64,000 bases of DNA from Robinsoniella peoriensis (GCF_042680125.1 NZ_JBHTNY010000018.1); one strand, 5' to 3'. Shown: positions 42,201-50,635, counted from the first letter of the stretch. A program made the numbers and translations. Notes: generated by a model not told the origin, from the letters alone.

Positions 42201-43712
42201 GAAATCGAAGTGGATCAAAAGGATTATGAGACACTTCACTATGACAGACAGGAATTGCAGCGTCTTAAATCAGAAGTTTCTGTATTAGAGGCTGAAAAGA
42301 TAAAGGCAGATCGTAACTTGGGCAATCTTAGGATTACATTTGGTAAAATGGAAACAATGCTGGATTATGCTGCTGCGGCTCTGCATAATCTGGGGCTTAC
42401 AGAGCCTTTGGAGAAGAGCCGGATCCTGCAGGATTATGACCGCCGGCTTAAAAACTTGAAATCAGAACTGGATCAGCTCCATGAAAAAGAAAAAGCAGCC
42501 AGCCGGCTTGGGGATATCTGCAAGAGCCTGGTAGGCAGAATCCAGGATATTATTACAGTTGCATATGTACCAATCGGTGATTTCGGGCTGGAAGAGGATA
42601 TGGAAGCCCAGTTCACGAAGCTCAAGGACAGTTACCGCAATGCCAGAACAACAGAAAACCAGTCCAGAAAAGCATGTCAGAATCTGTACCGGGAAATCAG
42701 AAGGAATTATCTGGGTAAAAATCAGTGTGTAACCGATATTCTGGAATCTTTAAGTACTCTTAATCTGGATGATGAACAGATCCGTTTCGATATTGTTTAT
42801 TTTTATATGGAAGAATTCATGAAAAAACGGGAAAACCTGTTGAAACTGTCAGCGTTTTATGACAGCCAGCTTGAGAACATAGCGCGGACCAGGAATCAGA
42901 TTATAGACCAGTGCATCAGTCATGCTGCTCTGATCTATGATGATGTAAAGCTGATTGCACAGAGTTCCAAAATCAGGCTCACCGGGAAGAGCCGGCCGGT
43001 ACAGATGCTGCGTATAGATGTGCCGGATGAACTTGGAAGTGATATGCGTGGCCGTATGGAGAGTTATATAGATCACAGCCTTCAGACCATGGTGGAATTA
43101 TGTAAGGCTGGGGATGGCAGCCAGGAGAAGAAGTGGAAAGATAAGCTGAATGCGCTTATGTCCAGCAGGGAACTGCTGAATCAACTGATCGGCACCAATA
43201 AAATTCCGGTTTATGTATATAAAATTGATCTGAATGATAAAAACAATGGCATGAAAAAGTGGGAAGATGCCATGGCGCAGAATTCCGGTGGAGAAAAATT
43301 CGTCGTATTCTTTACGATGGTGTCTACCCTGATCTCCTATATACGAGAAGTAACCAGAAGGGATGCCAGAGCAAATAATATGCAGGAATCTAAGGTAATG
43401 ATAATGGATAATCCATTTGCAAGGACATCTTCTGAGCATTTGCTAAAGGCAGTGATTGATATTGCGAAGACCTTCAACATCCAGTTAATCTGCCTCTCAG
43501 ATTTAAGCCAAAGTTCCATAACAAACAGGTTCAGCCTGATCTACCAGCTGAGCATCCGTAAGCGCATGTACAGTGACAGGGAATTGCTGAAGGTTGGAAA
43601 TGTACAGATAAACAAAGGCGGACTGCACGAAAATGAAAGGCTGGAGCACGTTGGTCTATTTCAGAAGTTCCAGCAGGGAAGTCTCTGGGACTGGGTGGAT
43701 CAAAACGGATAA
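39282..43712 (+). CDS. jetC: Wadjet JetC: SMC/MukB-like ATPase
   Basis: ATG 39282 follows GGGGGAG and gives MPKINRIRIINFSYN, the normal JetC start; the frame from 39075 is shadow sequence of jetB. 1476 residues: N-terminal head with Walker A NGGGKS at 40-45, two long coiled-coil arms (about 330-640 and 850-1150) around a hinge, and a C-terminal head with signature SGGEKF at 1335 and Walker B/D-loop IMDNPFARTS (D1376). JetC dimers extrude plasmid DNA loops. All ATPase residues visible are intact, so the system looks functional. Confidence 0.92.
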   Translation: MPKINRIRIINFSYNNDAREIQDEMYSFYDGENALLNLSNGGGKSVLVQLILQPIIPDHKMQKRKMIEYFKKNTSPAFIMIEWLLDNPSVKDYLMTGIAIAPRSSMRSEESNKINYFTFASHYQQACDFDISYVPFAKRENDQLVLMPFERAREAVRKLVSAHREMFYYSRDDASQYRRILQDFGISQEEWKNLIARMNNDEGGIDELFERCSTSDSVFNEWIIKNIEKAILAQDSGETSIQDLLEGLVSDTIKNEEYIQAQKVINEYLRRHQEMEESLNHVCQSLDVVNQTEALLNQMHQSLKRKGAGQKAELEQIHDRQYELEEERSGIYKEKASEEYYLASDKLQEVKEQVAEEEANAREIKAQCSQVHFRYHCQRGAKLYGEWKVIQGAVSALRQKIAAEQGDADTRIRLDDLRYSLKYCLEKKQRELLDEIEQYKVRITVNGQRQKQLSADTREYDKKISQCDVRIGELRGFVTRFEKEEEQIFEKLGTVLLRNVLKELDKTSVNNLKKEQESQEKAKAEELKDGQDRLVWVKEQQRVTGPLIMEAVQKKISVVSHLTSLTEEQNRFASEYARCSELLDKYELSRELIYEKDALNEFFRKHTADLEQNRYLRQTERDQILDMIKGIRNKCVYLPQTLIQAIENQDITYQTGEAYLNNLTEDKRGIQLKKNPMLPFSLVVKKQDISKIGQIPLKQCLLRQVVPVLSYEQLDTVMEQQYQLVQAGTQASFISSYEDEIFVDIQREKYLKDLEIQEERLKEQTVHISKELENVRKAWDDLNNFQYGKSYAEQLSKAVSADEQEIEKLSVQKKELEEKLKTLEAEWTSLEFNNRECEIILREINARKELLEKFLADDEQYQIHYRNLGDASAESMSLKEKREKAGQELENCRAEAERIKSILYEKNTLFDQTRESYRKYENAGGANLLDDPYEQMEQEYEQLLKNQKEALSSLEEMLRGKLQQLSTIEDALAEIEVDQKDYETLHYDRQELQRLKSEVSVLEAEKIKADRNLGNLRITFGKMETMLDYAAAALHNLGLTEPLEKSRILQDYDRRLKNLKSELDQLHEKEKAASRLGDICKSLVGRIQDIITVAYVPIGDFGLEEDMEAQFTKLKDSYRNARTTENQSRKACQNLYREIRRNYLGKNQCVTDILESLSTLNLDDEQIRFDIVYFYMEEFMKKRENLLKLSAFYDSQLENIARTRNQIIDQCISHAALIYDDVKLIAQSSKIRLTGKSRPVQMLRIDVPDELGSDMRGRMESYIDHSLQTMVELCKAGDGSQEKKWKDKLNALMSSRELLNQLIGTNKIPVYVYKIDLNDKNNGMKKWEDAMAQNSGGEKFVVFFTMVSTLISYIREVTRRDARANNMQESKVMIMDNPFARTSSEHLLKAVIDIAKTFNIQLICLSDLSQSSITNRFSLIYQLSIRKRMYSDRELLKVGNVQINKGGLHENERLEHVGLFQKFQQGSLWDWVDQNG

Positions 43713-43863
43713 GAAGGATGGTATAATAAATACAGTAAAACAGCTGTAATTTTTCTGGTGTTAAATGTACAAGTGCTATGATATGATTTTTCTGTTTCTA
43801 ATTATGCAGTTATGAGTTTGCATTGATTAATGAAAATAAAACTATATGAAATGGAGAGATTAT

Positions 43864-45408
43864 ATGAAATACAAAAATCCAATTATACCTGGATTCCATC
43901 CGGATCCCAGCATTTGCAGAGCAGGAGATGACTATTATCTGGTGACAAGTTCCTTTGAGTATTTTCCTGCGATACCTGTTTTCCACAGTAGAGACCTGGT
44001 GCACTGGGACCAGATCGGACATTGTATTACCAGGAATGACCAGCTGGTTCTTGCCAAAGGGACACCGAATGCTACAGGCATATATGCCCCGACCATCCGT
44101 TTCCATAAGGGAATCTTCTATGTCATAACAACAAATGTTTCCAACGGTACAGGCATTGGGGAAAATGAACAAAATTTTATAATATGGACCAAAGATCCGG
44201 GTGGTGAATGGTCTGATCCCATCTGGCTGGATTGTCCCGGGATCGATCCGTCCCTGTTTTTTGACGACGATGGGAAAGTCTATTACTGCGGTACCCATGG
44301 AGAAATCTATTTATGCGAAATTGATATAGATACGGGAAAAAGGAAGACGGAAAGAACATATATCTGGGGCGGAACCGGAGGCTGTTGTCCGGAAGGCCCC
44401 CATATTTATAAAATCAATAACTGGTATTACCTGTTTATCTCAGAAGGAGGAACAGAATATGGGCATATGCTGACGGCAGCCAGAAGCCGGAATATATGGG
44501 GGCCATATGAAGGCTATAGCGGCAATCCGGTATTGACAAACAGGAGCAGAGGGACATCCCTGAAGGCGATCGGGCATGGAGATATTACCCGGGATCAGAA
44601 TGGAAACTGGTGGGCCGTATGCCTTGGAATCCGTCCCGTTTCCTATCCATTCCGTCATAATCTGGGACGGGAAACCATGCTTGTACCCATGGCCTGGAAT
44701 GATAATGGCTGGCCTGTGATGGGAAATAATGGAGTGGTGGAAGAGGAAGTAGAAACAGATTGTCTGCCGGCATGCACGGAAATGTACCATTCAAAAAAGG
44801 AAGAGATCACGGTCAGAGATACCTTTGATTCTGAAAGGCTGGATTATGCCTGGAATTTTATATATAATCCTTATCCGCAATTATGGGATATCGCCTCGGG
44901 GAGAGGGCTTACTCTCTATGGCAATGAAATAGCACTTTCGGAGGCGGATAGCATCGCATGGCTTGGACGAAGGCAGGAGCACCATAACTGCATTGCCAGG
45001 ACAGAAGTACATTTTGTCAGAGAACAGGATGGAGAAGAAGCGGGGCTGACGGTTTATATGAATAACCGCCACCACTATGAAGCCGCAGTAACAAGGCAGG
45101 ATGGGGAAGACTGCATCATATTCCGAAGACAGATAGGAAGTCTGTGGAAGACAGAAAACAAAATCCCCTGCACCGGAGAGCGGATATATCTGGAAGTGGA
45201 GGCAACGAAAGAAACATATATTTTCCGCTGCAGCATGGATGGCACCCGGTATGAAGAAATCGGAAGAGGAGAAACCGGGTATCTGACTACGGAAACAGGG
45301 GGTGTCTTTACCGGGAATTATATTGCGATGTATGCTTCCGGAAATGGAAAGAAATGTGTTCGTGGAGCTGATTTTAAATGGTTTGAATACAGCGCCGTTT
45401 CAGGCTGA
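43864..45408 (+). CDS. GH43 family beta-xylosidase/arabinofuranosidase (intracellular)
   Basis: ATG 43864 (MKYKNPIIPGFHPDPS) follows GGAGAG. 514 residues without signal peptide: N-terminal five-bladed propeller and C-terminal beta-sandwich (XynB type, GH43 subfamily 11/12-like). The three catalytic carboxylates are visible: Asp in GFHPDPSICR (base), Asp in CPGIDPSLFFDDDG (pKa modulator) and Glu in CPEGPHIYK (acid). It hydrolyses xylo-oligosaccharides or arabinosyl substituents after import. No transporter or regulator of its own adjoins; the GH51 remnant 1.7 kb downstream fits an arabinoxylan theme. Confidence 0.92.
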   Translation: MKYKNPIIPGFHPDPSICRAGDDYYLVTSSFEYFPAIPVFHSRDLVHWDQIGHCITRNDQLVLAKGTPNATGIYAPTIRFHKGIFYVITTNVSNGTGIGENEQNFIIWTKDPGGEWSDPIWLDCPGIDPSLFFDDDGKVYYCGTHGEIYLCEIDIDTGKRKTERTYIWGGTGGCCPEGPHIYKINNWYYLFISEGGTEYGHMLTAARSRNIWGPYEGYSGNPVLTNRSRGTSLKAIGHGDITRDQNGNWWAVCLGIRPVSYPFRHNLGRETMLVPMAWNDNGWPVMGNNGVVEEEVETDCLPACTEMYHSKKEEITVRDTFDSERLDYAWNFIYNPYPQLWDIASGRGLTLYGNEIALSEADSIAWLGRRQEHHNCIARTEVHFVREQDGEEAGLTVYMNNRHHYEAAVTRQDGEDCIIFRRQIGSLWKTENKIPCTGERIYLEVEATKETYIFRCSMDGTRYEEIGRGETGYLTTETGGVFTGNYIAMYASGNGKKCVRGADFKWFEYSAVSG

Positions 45409-45535
45409 ACGGGCAGGCGTTCTACTTTTTTGTACTGTTAAAATATATAAACACAAATTTTATGATAAAATGCACAATATAAAAAGAGTATATATTCATA
45501 AAATTTAACGAAAAATAAATGTTTTGCAGAAAACA

Positions 45536-45565
45536 CTGACAATTTTATTTTTTTTGTGTTAATAT
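45536..45565 (+). promoter_or_regulatory. Promoter of the coiled-coil/recA operon
   Basis: CTGACA (45536-45541), 18 bp of T-rich spacer, TAATAT (45560-45565). No GAAC-N4-GTTC LexA box is seen near it. Confidence 0.5.
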
Positions 45566-45612
45566 AAGATAATAGAGAATAAGCCAATGGGGCTGAAATG
45601 GAGAACGTATAA

Positions 45613-45966
45613 ATGAAATCATTAAAAAACGAAAAGGTATGTCATAAAAGTTTTGGGAAAGGTGTTATTACAGAAAATAATCCACTGAAGATTAAAATAC
45701 AGTTTTCAGATATGAATGAAACCAAAATATTTTTGTTTCCATATGTATTTGAAAAATGTCTGGTATTGGAAAATGAAAAATTGCAGCAGGAATGTTATAA
45801 ACAGGCTGTTCAAATCAAGGAAGAACGGGAAAAGATAGAAGAAGAAAAAAGAATCGAACAAAAACAAGCGGAGGATTTAAGGCGCATAGAGATCAGAAAA
45901 GCGAAATTGGCTCTGACGAAGAAGAAGAGAGCAGATGCCGTCAGAAAGTTAAAGGTAACCGTATGA
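45613..45966 (+). CDS. Small beta-domain plus coiled-coil protein co-translated with recA
   Basis: 117 residues. The first 50 (VCHKSFGKGVITENNPLKIKIQF, then FLFPYVFEKCL) match a small barrel module (HKSFGxGxI ... FxFPxxFE) that also occurs attached to other proteins. The rest is a highly charged helix (EEREKIEEEKRIEQKQAEDL) ending in a basic tail. Its stop overlaps the recA start (ATGA). The tight coupling suggests a RecA-related or nucleic-acid role; no function is known to me. Confidence 0.7.
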   Translation: MKSLKNEKVCHKSFGKGVITENNPLKIKIQFSDMNETKIFLFPYVFEKCLVLENEKLQQECYKQAVQIKEEREKIEEEKRIEQKQAEDLRRIEIRKAKLALTKKKRADAVRKLKVTV

Positions 45967-46985
45967 CAACTCCTGCTAAATTACAGGCACTCGATGAGGC
46001 AGTCAGTAAAATCGAAAAGGACTTTGGAAAAGGTTCTGTTATGAGATTAGGGGATGCCAGTGAAGCGATGTCGGTAGAGACAGTGCCAACCGGGGCTTTG
46101 AGTCTGGATATAGCATTGGGTCTGGGAGGAATTCCAAAAGGAAGAGTTATAGAAGTTTTTGGTCCCGAATCCAGTGGAAAGACAACGGTAAGCCTGCATA
46201 TGATTGCAGAAGTGCAAAAAAGAGGAGGAATTGCAGCCTTTATAGATGCAGAGCATGCGCTTGATCCGGTGTATGCGAAAAAAATAGGTGTAAATACGGA
46301 CGAACTCTACATTTCCCAACCGGACAGCGGCGACCAGGGTTTGGAGATAGCAGAGACTCTGGTGCGTTCCAATGCCGTTGCTATTGTGGTAATTGATTCT
46401 GTCGCAGCGTTGGTGCCCAGGCAGGAAATAGACGGTGAAATGGGAGATGTCTTCATGGGACTGCAGGCCAGGTTAATGTCTCAGGCACTTCGAAAACTGA
46501 CCCCTGTGGTAAGTAAATCCAATTGTATAGTCGTCTTTATTAACCAGCTTCGGGAGAAGATTGGAGTCATGTTTGGCAGTCCGGAAGTTACCACAGGAGG
46601 AAAAGCACTAAAATTCTATGCATCCGTCCGTTTGGATGTGAGAAAAATAGATATCATTAAAAGTGCCGGAGACCGTATAGGGAACAGAACACGAGTAAAA
46701 GTGGTGAAAAATAAAATAGCGCCGCCATTTAAAGAGGCAGAATTTGACATTATATACGGATTGGGAATATCCAGAGAAGGGGATATCTTAGATCTGGCGG
46801 CCGATATTGGTGTTGTGGTAAAAAGCGGTTCCTGGTATTCTTATCAGGGATCAAAAATGGCACAGGGCAGAGAAAGTGCAAAACAATATCTGGAAGAAAA
46901 TCCAGTGGTGCTGGATGAAATAGAGTTTGAGGTCAGGAAACATTATGGTCTGCCGGCGGAAAAGAAAGTAGAACAGGAAAAATAG
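45963..46985 (+). CDS. recA: RecA recombinase (divergent L1 loop)
   Basis: 340 residues with full RecA core: KIEKDFGKGSVMRLGD, Walker A GPESSGKT at 67-74, FIDAEHALDP, Walker B IVVIDSVAALVPR, the L2 region FGSPEVTTGGKALKFYASVRLD. It forms filaments on single-stranded DNA for repair and SOS. The L1 DNA-binding loop reads GDVFMGLQ (V163, F164) where nearly all RecA have GDSH(M/V)GL. The gene is not followed by recX. It may be the sole RecA or a second, specialised copy. Confidence 0.93.
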   Translation: MTTPAKLQALDEAVSKIEKDFGKGSVMRLGDASEAMSVETVPTGALSLDIALGLGGIPKGRVIEVFGPESSGKTTVSLHMIAEVQKRGGIAAFIDAEHALDPVYAKKIGVNTDELYISQPDSGDQGLEIAETLVRSNAVAIVVIDSVAALVPRQEIDGEMGDVFMGLQARLMSQALRKLTPVVSKSNCIVVFINQLREKIGVMFGSPEVTTGGKALKFYASVRLDVRKIDIIKSAGDRIGNRTRVKVVKNKIAPPFKEAEFDIIYGLGISREGDILDLAADIGVVVKSGSWYSYQGSKMAQGRESAKQYLEENPVVLDEIEFEVRKHYGLPAEKKVEQEK

Positions 46986-46999
46986 CAGTCATGTATATC

Positions 47000-47037
47000 A
47001 TCCATGCAGAGAAATTAATTCTGTATGGATATTTTTT
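47000..47037 (+). terminator. Terminator after recA
   Basis: ATCCATGCAGA / TCTGTATGGAT stem (one G-U pair) with T run. Confidence 0.8.
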
Positions 47038-47114
47038 GCGATTGTATTTCAAAGTTATATAAATTATACTTAGTTTTATGAGCTCTGAAATAAAGATAAA
47101 AAGGAAAAATCATA

Positions 47115-48698
47115 ATGCTAAATATTATCTTAAAGCATATCATGCGTACCGCACATACCTCTATTCGAATATTTGACAGAGAAAACCGGTTAAGGGAGTA
47201 TCTGGGGGATGGATCCTGTTCAGATCCCGTACTACATGATGAAATCTGGAGATCCCATCTGCTTGGCATGGCGGATATGGATCGTCCTTGTATCTATTTA
47301 GAAAAATATCCGATATACTATGGTGTGATTTTAGGTGGAGAAGACCGGTATATTATTGGACCGGTGAGCATTGATTTTACCGTTCAGTTCCAGGAAGGGA
47401 TACCAATTGGAGAAACCTATGCAAGGCAGCATGGAATTCCGGAGAAAAAGATCAGAATTTCTTATTGTGAATTTGAGCTGTTTTGCGAACTGGTATTATT
47501 ACTTTATCATGTTCTGACCGGAAAAGATATGAAAATTTCGGATTTAATACAGCGCAATTTTGACAATAATGAATTGCAGCACGGCATTAAAAGGGAATTG
47601 AACCGGGTATATTTTCAGTATCAGGAAAACGAAAAGGTACATAACTCTTATGAACATGAAATACGGGAATTAAACAGTATCCGGGAAGGTGATACCGGTA
47701 AATTAAAACGGTGTTTGGAGGAAGTTGTAGAGGGAGAATATGCAGTGCTCTCCCAAAATCCCCTTCAGGCGGCAAAGAATCTGGCGATTGTTGCCCTGGC
47801 AATTGCGGCAAGAGCAGCAATTGACGGAGGAATGCTGCCGGAGGATTCCTTTTCTATAAATGACAGCTACATATTACGGGTGGATGCCGCTAAGGATCAG
47901 GGACAGATAATGGCGCTGGTAAACAAAGCAAAAATGGAATACGCTGAATTGGTTTATGAAAAGAATCGTTCTGGGGAAAATAACAGGATTGTGGAAGAAG
48001 CGAAACGGCTGATCTATAAAAATATGCATCAAAAGGAAAAACTGGTTTTGGATGGGATTTCTGACTATCCGGAAAGTGAAGGTTTTTTTAAGACTCTGAA
48101 ACCACAGGTCGATTTGATTATCGGAGAATGGGGAAATTGGCACGGGGCTTCGTTTGCACACCGTCCTGCGCTGTATCAGCAATGTACAATGCGGGATGCC
48201 GTCACAAGTGCATTAACGTTAGACATTTTTCACCGAAATTGTAAGGCGGTGAAGATGGCATGTGTGGCACAAACAGTAAATGTATTAAATTCTCTCATTC
48301 TGACAGATGGACATCAATGTGTGCGGACTCCTAATTATGACGTTTTTCAGATGTATAAAGTGCATCGGGGCGGGGAGGCGTTAAATTTCAATACAAAAGT
48401 AAAGCCTGATAAACTGTTTCTGTTTGCCTCTGTAAAAAAGGATGTAGTCAGCGTTAATATTGTTAATACAGAATGGCAGAAAGAGCAGGAAGTATTTTTG
48501 GAATTCCCGGAAGATTGTAAGTATGTGGGAGGTCAGACGCTGAAAGGGGACTCGCCTCAGGCATGCAATACATTTGATGATCCGGACCGGGTAAGGGCGC
48601 AGGAAGCAGAAATGCCGGTGGAAACAACGGATGGCTTTAAAATACAGATTCCGGCGGCTTCTGTAAATGTGTATCAGTTTCAGATTGTGAAAGGATAA
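47115..48698 (+). CDS. Chimera: AraC-family sensor region fused to the C-terminal end of a GH51 arabinofuranosidase
   Basis: One uninterrupted frame of 527 residues. Residues 1 to about 310 resemble the N-terminal ligand part of Lachnospiraceae AraC regulators (YPIYYGVILGGEDRYIIGP; the pre-HTH helix IVEEAKRLIYKNMHQKEKL) and reach the first HTH helix (LDGISDY). There, near 48060-48100, the sequence becomes GH51: LIIGEWGNWHGASF (nucleophile Glu), MRDAVTSALTLDIFHRN, MACVAQTVNVLNSLILTDG, TPNYDVFQMYKVHRGG and the C-terminal beta domain. The DNA-binding helices and most of the GH51 barrel with its acid/base Glu are missing. A deletion joining neighbouring araC and abfA-type genes explains it. Confidence 0.8.
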   Translation: MLNIILKHIMRTAHTSIRIFDRENRLREYLGDGSCSDPVLHDEIWRSHLLGMADMDRPCIYLEKYPIYYGVILGGEDRYIIGPVSIDFTVQFQEGIPIGETYARQHGIPEKKIRISYCEFELFCELVLLLYHVLTGKDMKISDLIQRNFDNNELQHGIKRELNRVYFQYQENEKVHNSYEHEIRELNSIREGDTGKLKRCLEEVVEGEYAVLSQNPLQAAKNLAIVALAIAARAAIDGGMLPEDSFSINDSYILRVDAAKDQGQIMALVNKAKMEYAELVYEKNRSGENNRIVEEAKRLIYKNMHQKEKLVLDGISDYPESEGFFKTLKPQVDLIIGEWGNWHGASFAHRPALYQQCTMRDAVTSALTLDIFHRNCKAVKMACVAQTVNVLNSLILTDGHQCVRTPNYDVFQMYKVHRGGEALNFNTKVKPDKLFLFASVKKDVVSVNIVNTEWQKEQEVFLEFPEDCKYVGGQTLKGDSPQACNTFDDPDRVRAQEAEMPVETTDGFKIQIPAASVNVYQFQIVKG

Positions 48699-48844
48699 AA
48701 CACGAATATTTCTGGGAATCAAAGATAAACGCAAACGAAGAATCAGCTGGAAATTGTCCTCCATGTGGTGTATATTGTACAAAGAAGCTCTTTAATAGTG
48801 AGTTATTTATAAATCGTTCGCTGCAGTACTAATCGGAGGATAAA

Positions 48845-48867
48845 TTTGAAACAAAAATCGTTTCAAA
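48845..48867 (+). promoter_or_regulatory. 8-bp inverted repeat and mini-ORF in the leader of the second Bce-like module
   Basis: TTTGAAAC (48845-48852) and GTTTCAAA (48860-48867) form a perfect palindrome with a 7-base centre. A CGGAGGA site and TTG start just before it would translate a 10-residue peptide (KQKSFQTTN). It could be an operator or leader-peptide element. Confidence 0.4.
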
Positions 48868-48879
48868 CTACTAATTAAG

Positions 48880-48912
48880 GAATAGCACAAGCCAGCTTGC
48901 GCTATTCAGGGG
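48880..48912 (+). repeat. Hairpin containing a 22-bp direct repeat, copy 1
   Basis: GAATAGCACAAGC (48880-48892) pairs with GCTTGCGCTATTC (48895-48907), leaving a 2-base loop. The part 48891-48912 (GCCAGC...CAGGGG) recurs exactly at 49592-49613. It lies immediately before the regulator start at 48920 and includes its ribosome site. Confidence 0.6.
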
Positions 48913-48919
48913 TATAAAA

Positions 48920-49588
48920 ATGAATAAAATTTTAATTATAGAAGACGAACTAATCATCAGGGAGGAATTGACGATCCTGTTAAAAAATGCGGGATACCTG
49001 GTGGAAGCAGTTCTTGAATTTCAAAACTGTGTGGTGGATATAAAAAGATACAAACCGGACCTGATCCTGCTGGATATCAACCTTCCGGAGCAGGATGGTT
49101 TTCGCTTATGTTCTTCCATCCGCAGTTTTTCTTCGGTTCCCATCATTTTTATTACCGGCAGAGACACCGCTTTCGATGAGCTGCAGGCGTTGACTCTTGG
49201 TGGTGATGATTACATTACGAAACCATATAATATTCCCATACTTCTGGCGCGGATTAATCTGCTGCTTCGAAGAACGGGGGGCACAAGTGCCCCAATGGAA
49301 TTCATCGAATATAAAGAAGTGAGGTTATTTCCCATATCTGCATTTATTCAGTATAAAGATCAGAAAGTGGAACTATCGAAGACGGAATTGAAAATACTCT
49401 ATTATCTCTTTACAAACAGCCAGAAAGTTGTTTCGCGTTTGGAGTTAATCGAATATTTATGGGATAATGAAATCCATATAGATGATAATACTTTAAGTGT
49501 GAATATGACAAGAATCAGGGACAAGCTTACACAGATTAGCGTGAATGATCTTATTCAGACAAAAAGAGGAATGGGGTACAAAGTTTGA
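48920..49588 (+). CDS. OmpR-family response regulator (BceR-like)
   Basis: 222 residues. Receiver: IIEDE, phospho-Asp in LILLDINLPEQDG, Thr in FITGRDT, Lys in YITKPYN. C-terminal winged helix: LSKTELKILYYLFTNSQKVVSRLELIEYLWDNE ... NMTRIRDKL ... RGMGYKV. It should be phosphorylated by the kinase downstream and activate the adjacent ATPase/permease genes, as in Bce-type peptide-antibiotic modules. Its ribosome site lies within the first copy of a 22-bp repeat. Confidence 0.92.
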   Translation: MNKILIIEDELIIREELTILLKNAGYLVEAVLEFQNCVVDIKRYKPDLILLDINLPEQDGFRLCSSIRSFSSVPIIFITGRDTAFDELQALTLGGDDYITKPYNIPILLARINLLLRRTGGTSAPMEFIEYKEVRLFPISAFIQYKDQKVELSKTELKILYYLFTNSQKVVSRLELIEYLWDNEIHIDDNTLSVNMTRIRDKLTQISVNDLIQTKRGMGYKV

Positions 49589-49591
49589 AAG

Positions 49592-49613
49592 GCCAGCTTG
49601 CGCTATTCAGGGG
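49592..49613 (+). repeat. 22-bp direct repeat, copy 2
   Basis: An exact copy of 48891-48912, here without the left hairpin arm, lying between the regulator stop and the kinase ATG and supplying the G-run ribosome site. Confidence 0.6.
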
Positions 49614-49621
49614 GGATCAGT

Positions 49622-50635
49622 ATGAAATTAAAAGATTATCTTTCGGACAGATCGGGCGCATTGCTTTTAAATGCTGCCTGCATTTGTGGTCTGTCCATAT
49701 TTTTGTATATGATCGGAAATGGCATCGGGGAGATAATGGTAATCATAATGTTCTGGCTGATCATATTGTTTTTTTACTTGCTTCCGGATTACAGATACCG
49801 GAAGAAATATTATGAGGAGTTAATATCGCTGTCGGATGCGTTGGAACAGAAATACCTTACTGCTGAAATAGCGAAGGTTCCTGTTTCAAGAGAAGGCGGT
49901 GTCTATTTCCGGATTATGAAAAATGCAATGAAGTCCATGGCGGATGAAGTATCCCGGGCACAGCGTGAAAATGAAGAGTACCGGGATTTTATTGAAAAAT
50001 GGATACACGAAATAAAGGTCCCGATTACAGGAACAAAACTAATATGTGAGAACCATAAGACGGACCAGTCAAGGAAAATTCTATCCCAGGTAGAGCAGAT
50101 TGAAACAGATGTGGAAAGAGTGCTCTATTATGCCAGAATGGGAAATGTCGAAAAGGATTATATGATCAAAGAAGTGAGCTTAAAGTCAGCAGTTCAAAAT
50201 GTGCTTGCCAGAAACAAGCAGCTGTTGATTTCAAACCATGTTGCTGTAAATGCAGAGCAGGTAAATCTCGCGGTATATACGGATCAGAAATGGGTCGAGT
50301 TTATCATTAATCAAATTATCATTAATTGCATCAAATACGGAAAGCAGGATTCTCTACAGATCGATATATTGGCAAAACAGATTGAGCAGGGTGTATCGCT
50401 TACGATCCGGGACAATGGAATAGGGATTAAAGAAAGTGAGCAGAGCCGTATATTTGATAAAGGATTTACAGGCAGCAATGGCAGGGCGAACCATAATTCT
50501 ACCGGGATTGGGCTATATCTGTGCAGGGAATTGAGCAAAAAACTGGGAATAGAGATTTCAGCCATGTCTGTTTCGGGGGAGTATACGGCTATCAGGCTTT
50601 TCTTTCCAAAAGGAAATTATATTCAGGGGCAGTGA
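49622..50635 (+). CDS. BceS-like intramembrane-sensing histidine kinase
   Basis: ATG 49622 follows GGGGGG; the in-frame TTG at 49598 lies inside the repeat. 337 residues: two N-terminal helices with almost no extracellular loop (about 12-55), a short dimer region with FIEKWIHEIKVPITGTKL (phospho-accepting His), and HATPase_c with FIINQIIINCIKYG, IRDNGIGIKESE, NSTGIGLYL. Bce-type kinases detect drug flux through their ABC transporter, which follows at 50773. Confidence 0.92.
   Translation: MKLKDYLSDRSGALLLNAACICGLSIFLYMIGNGIGEIMVIIMFWLIILFFYLLPDYRYRKKYYEELISLSDALEQKYLTAEIAKVPVSREGGVYFRIMKNAMKSMADEVSRAQRENEEYRDFIEKWIHEIKVPITGTKLICENHKTDQSRKILSQVEQIETDVERVLYYARMGNVEKDYMIKEVSLKSAVQNVLARNKQLLISNHVAVNAEQVNLAVYTDQKWVEFIINQIIINCIKYGKQDSLQIDILAKQIEQGVSLTIRDNGIGIKESEQSRIFDKGFTGSNGRANHNSTGIGLYLCRELSKKLGIEISAMSVSGEYTAIRLFFPKGNYIQGQ

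Noticed and set aside
45413..45428. GAAC...GTTC as a LexA box upstream of recA
   Set aside because: The half-sites are 8 bases apart rather than 4, and the site lies at the end of the GH43 gene, over 100 bases before the recA-operon promoter; more likely a weak hairpin.
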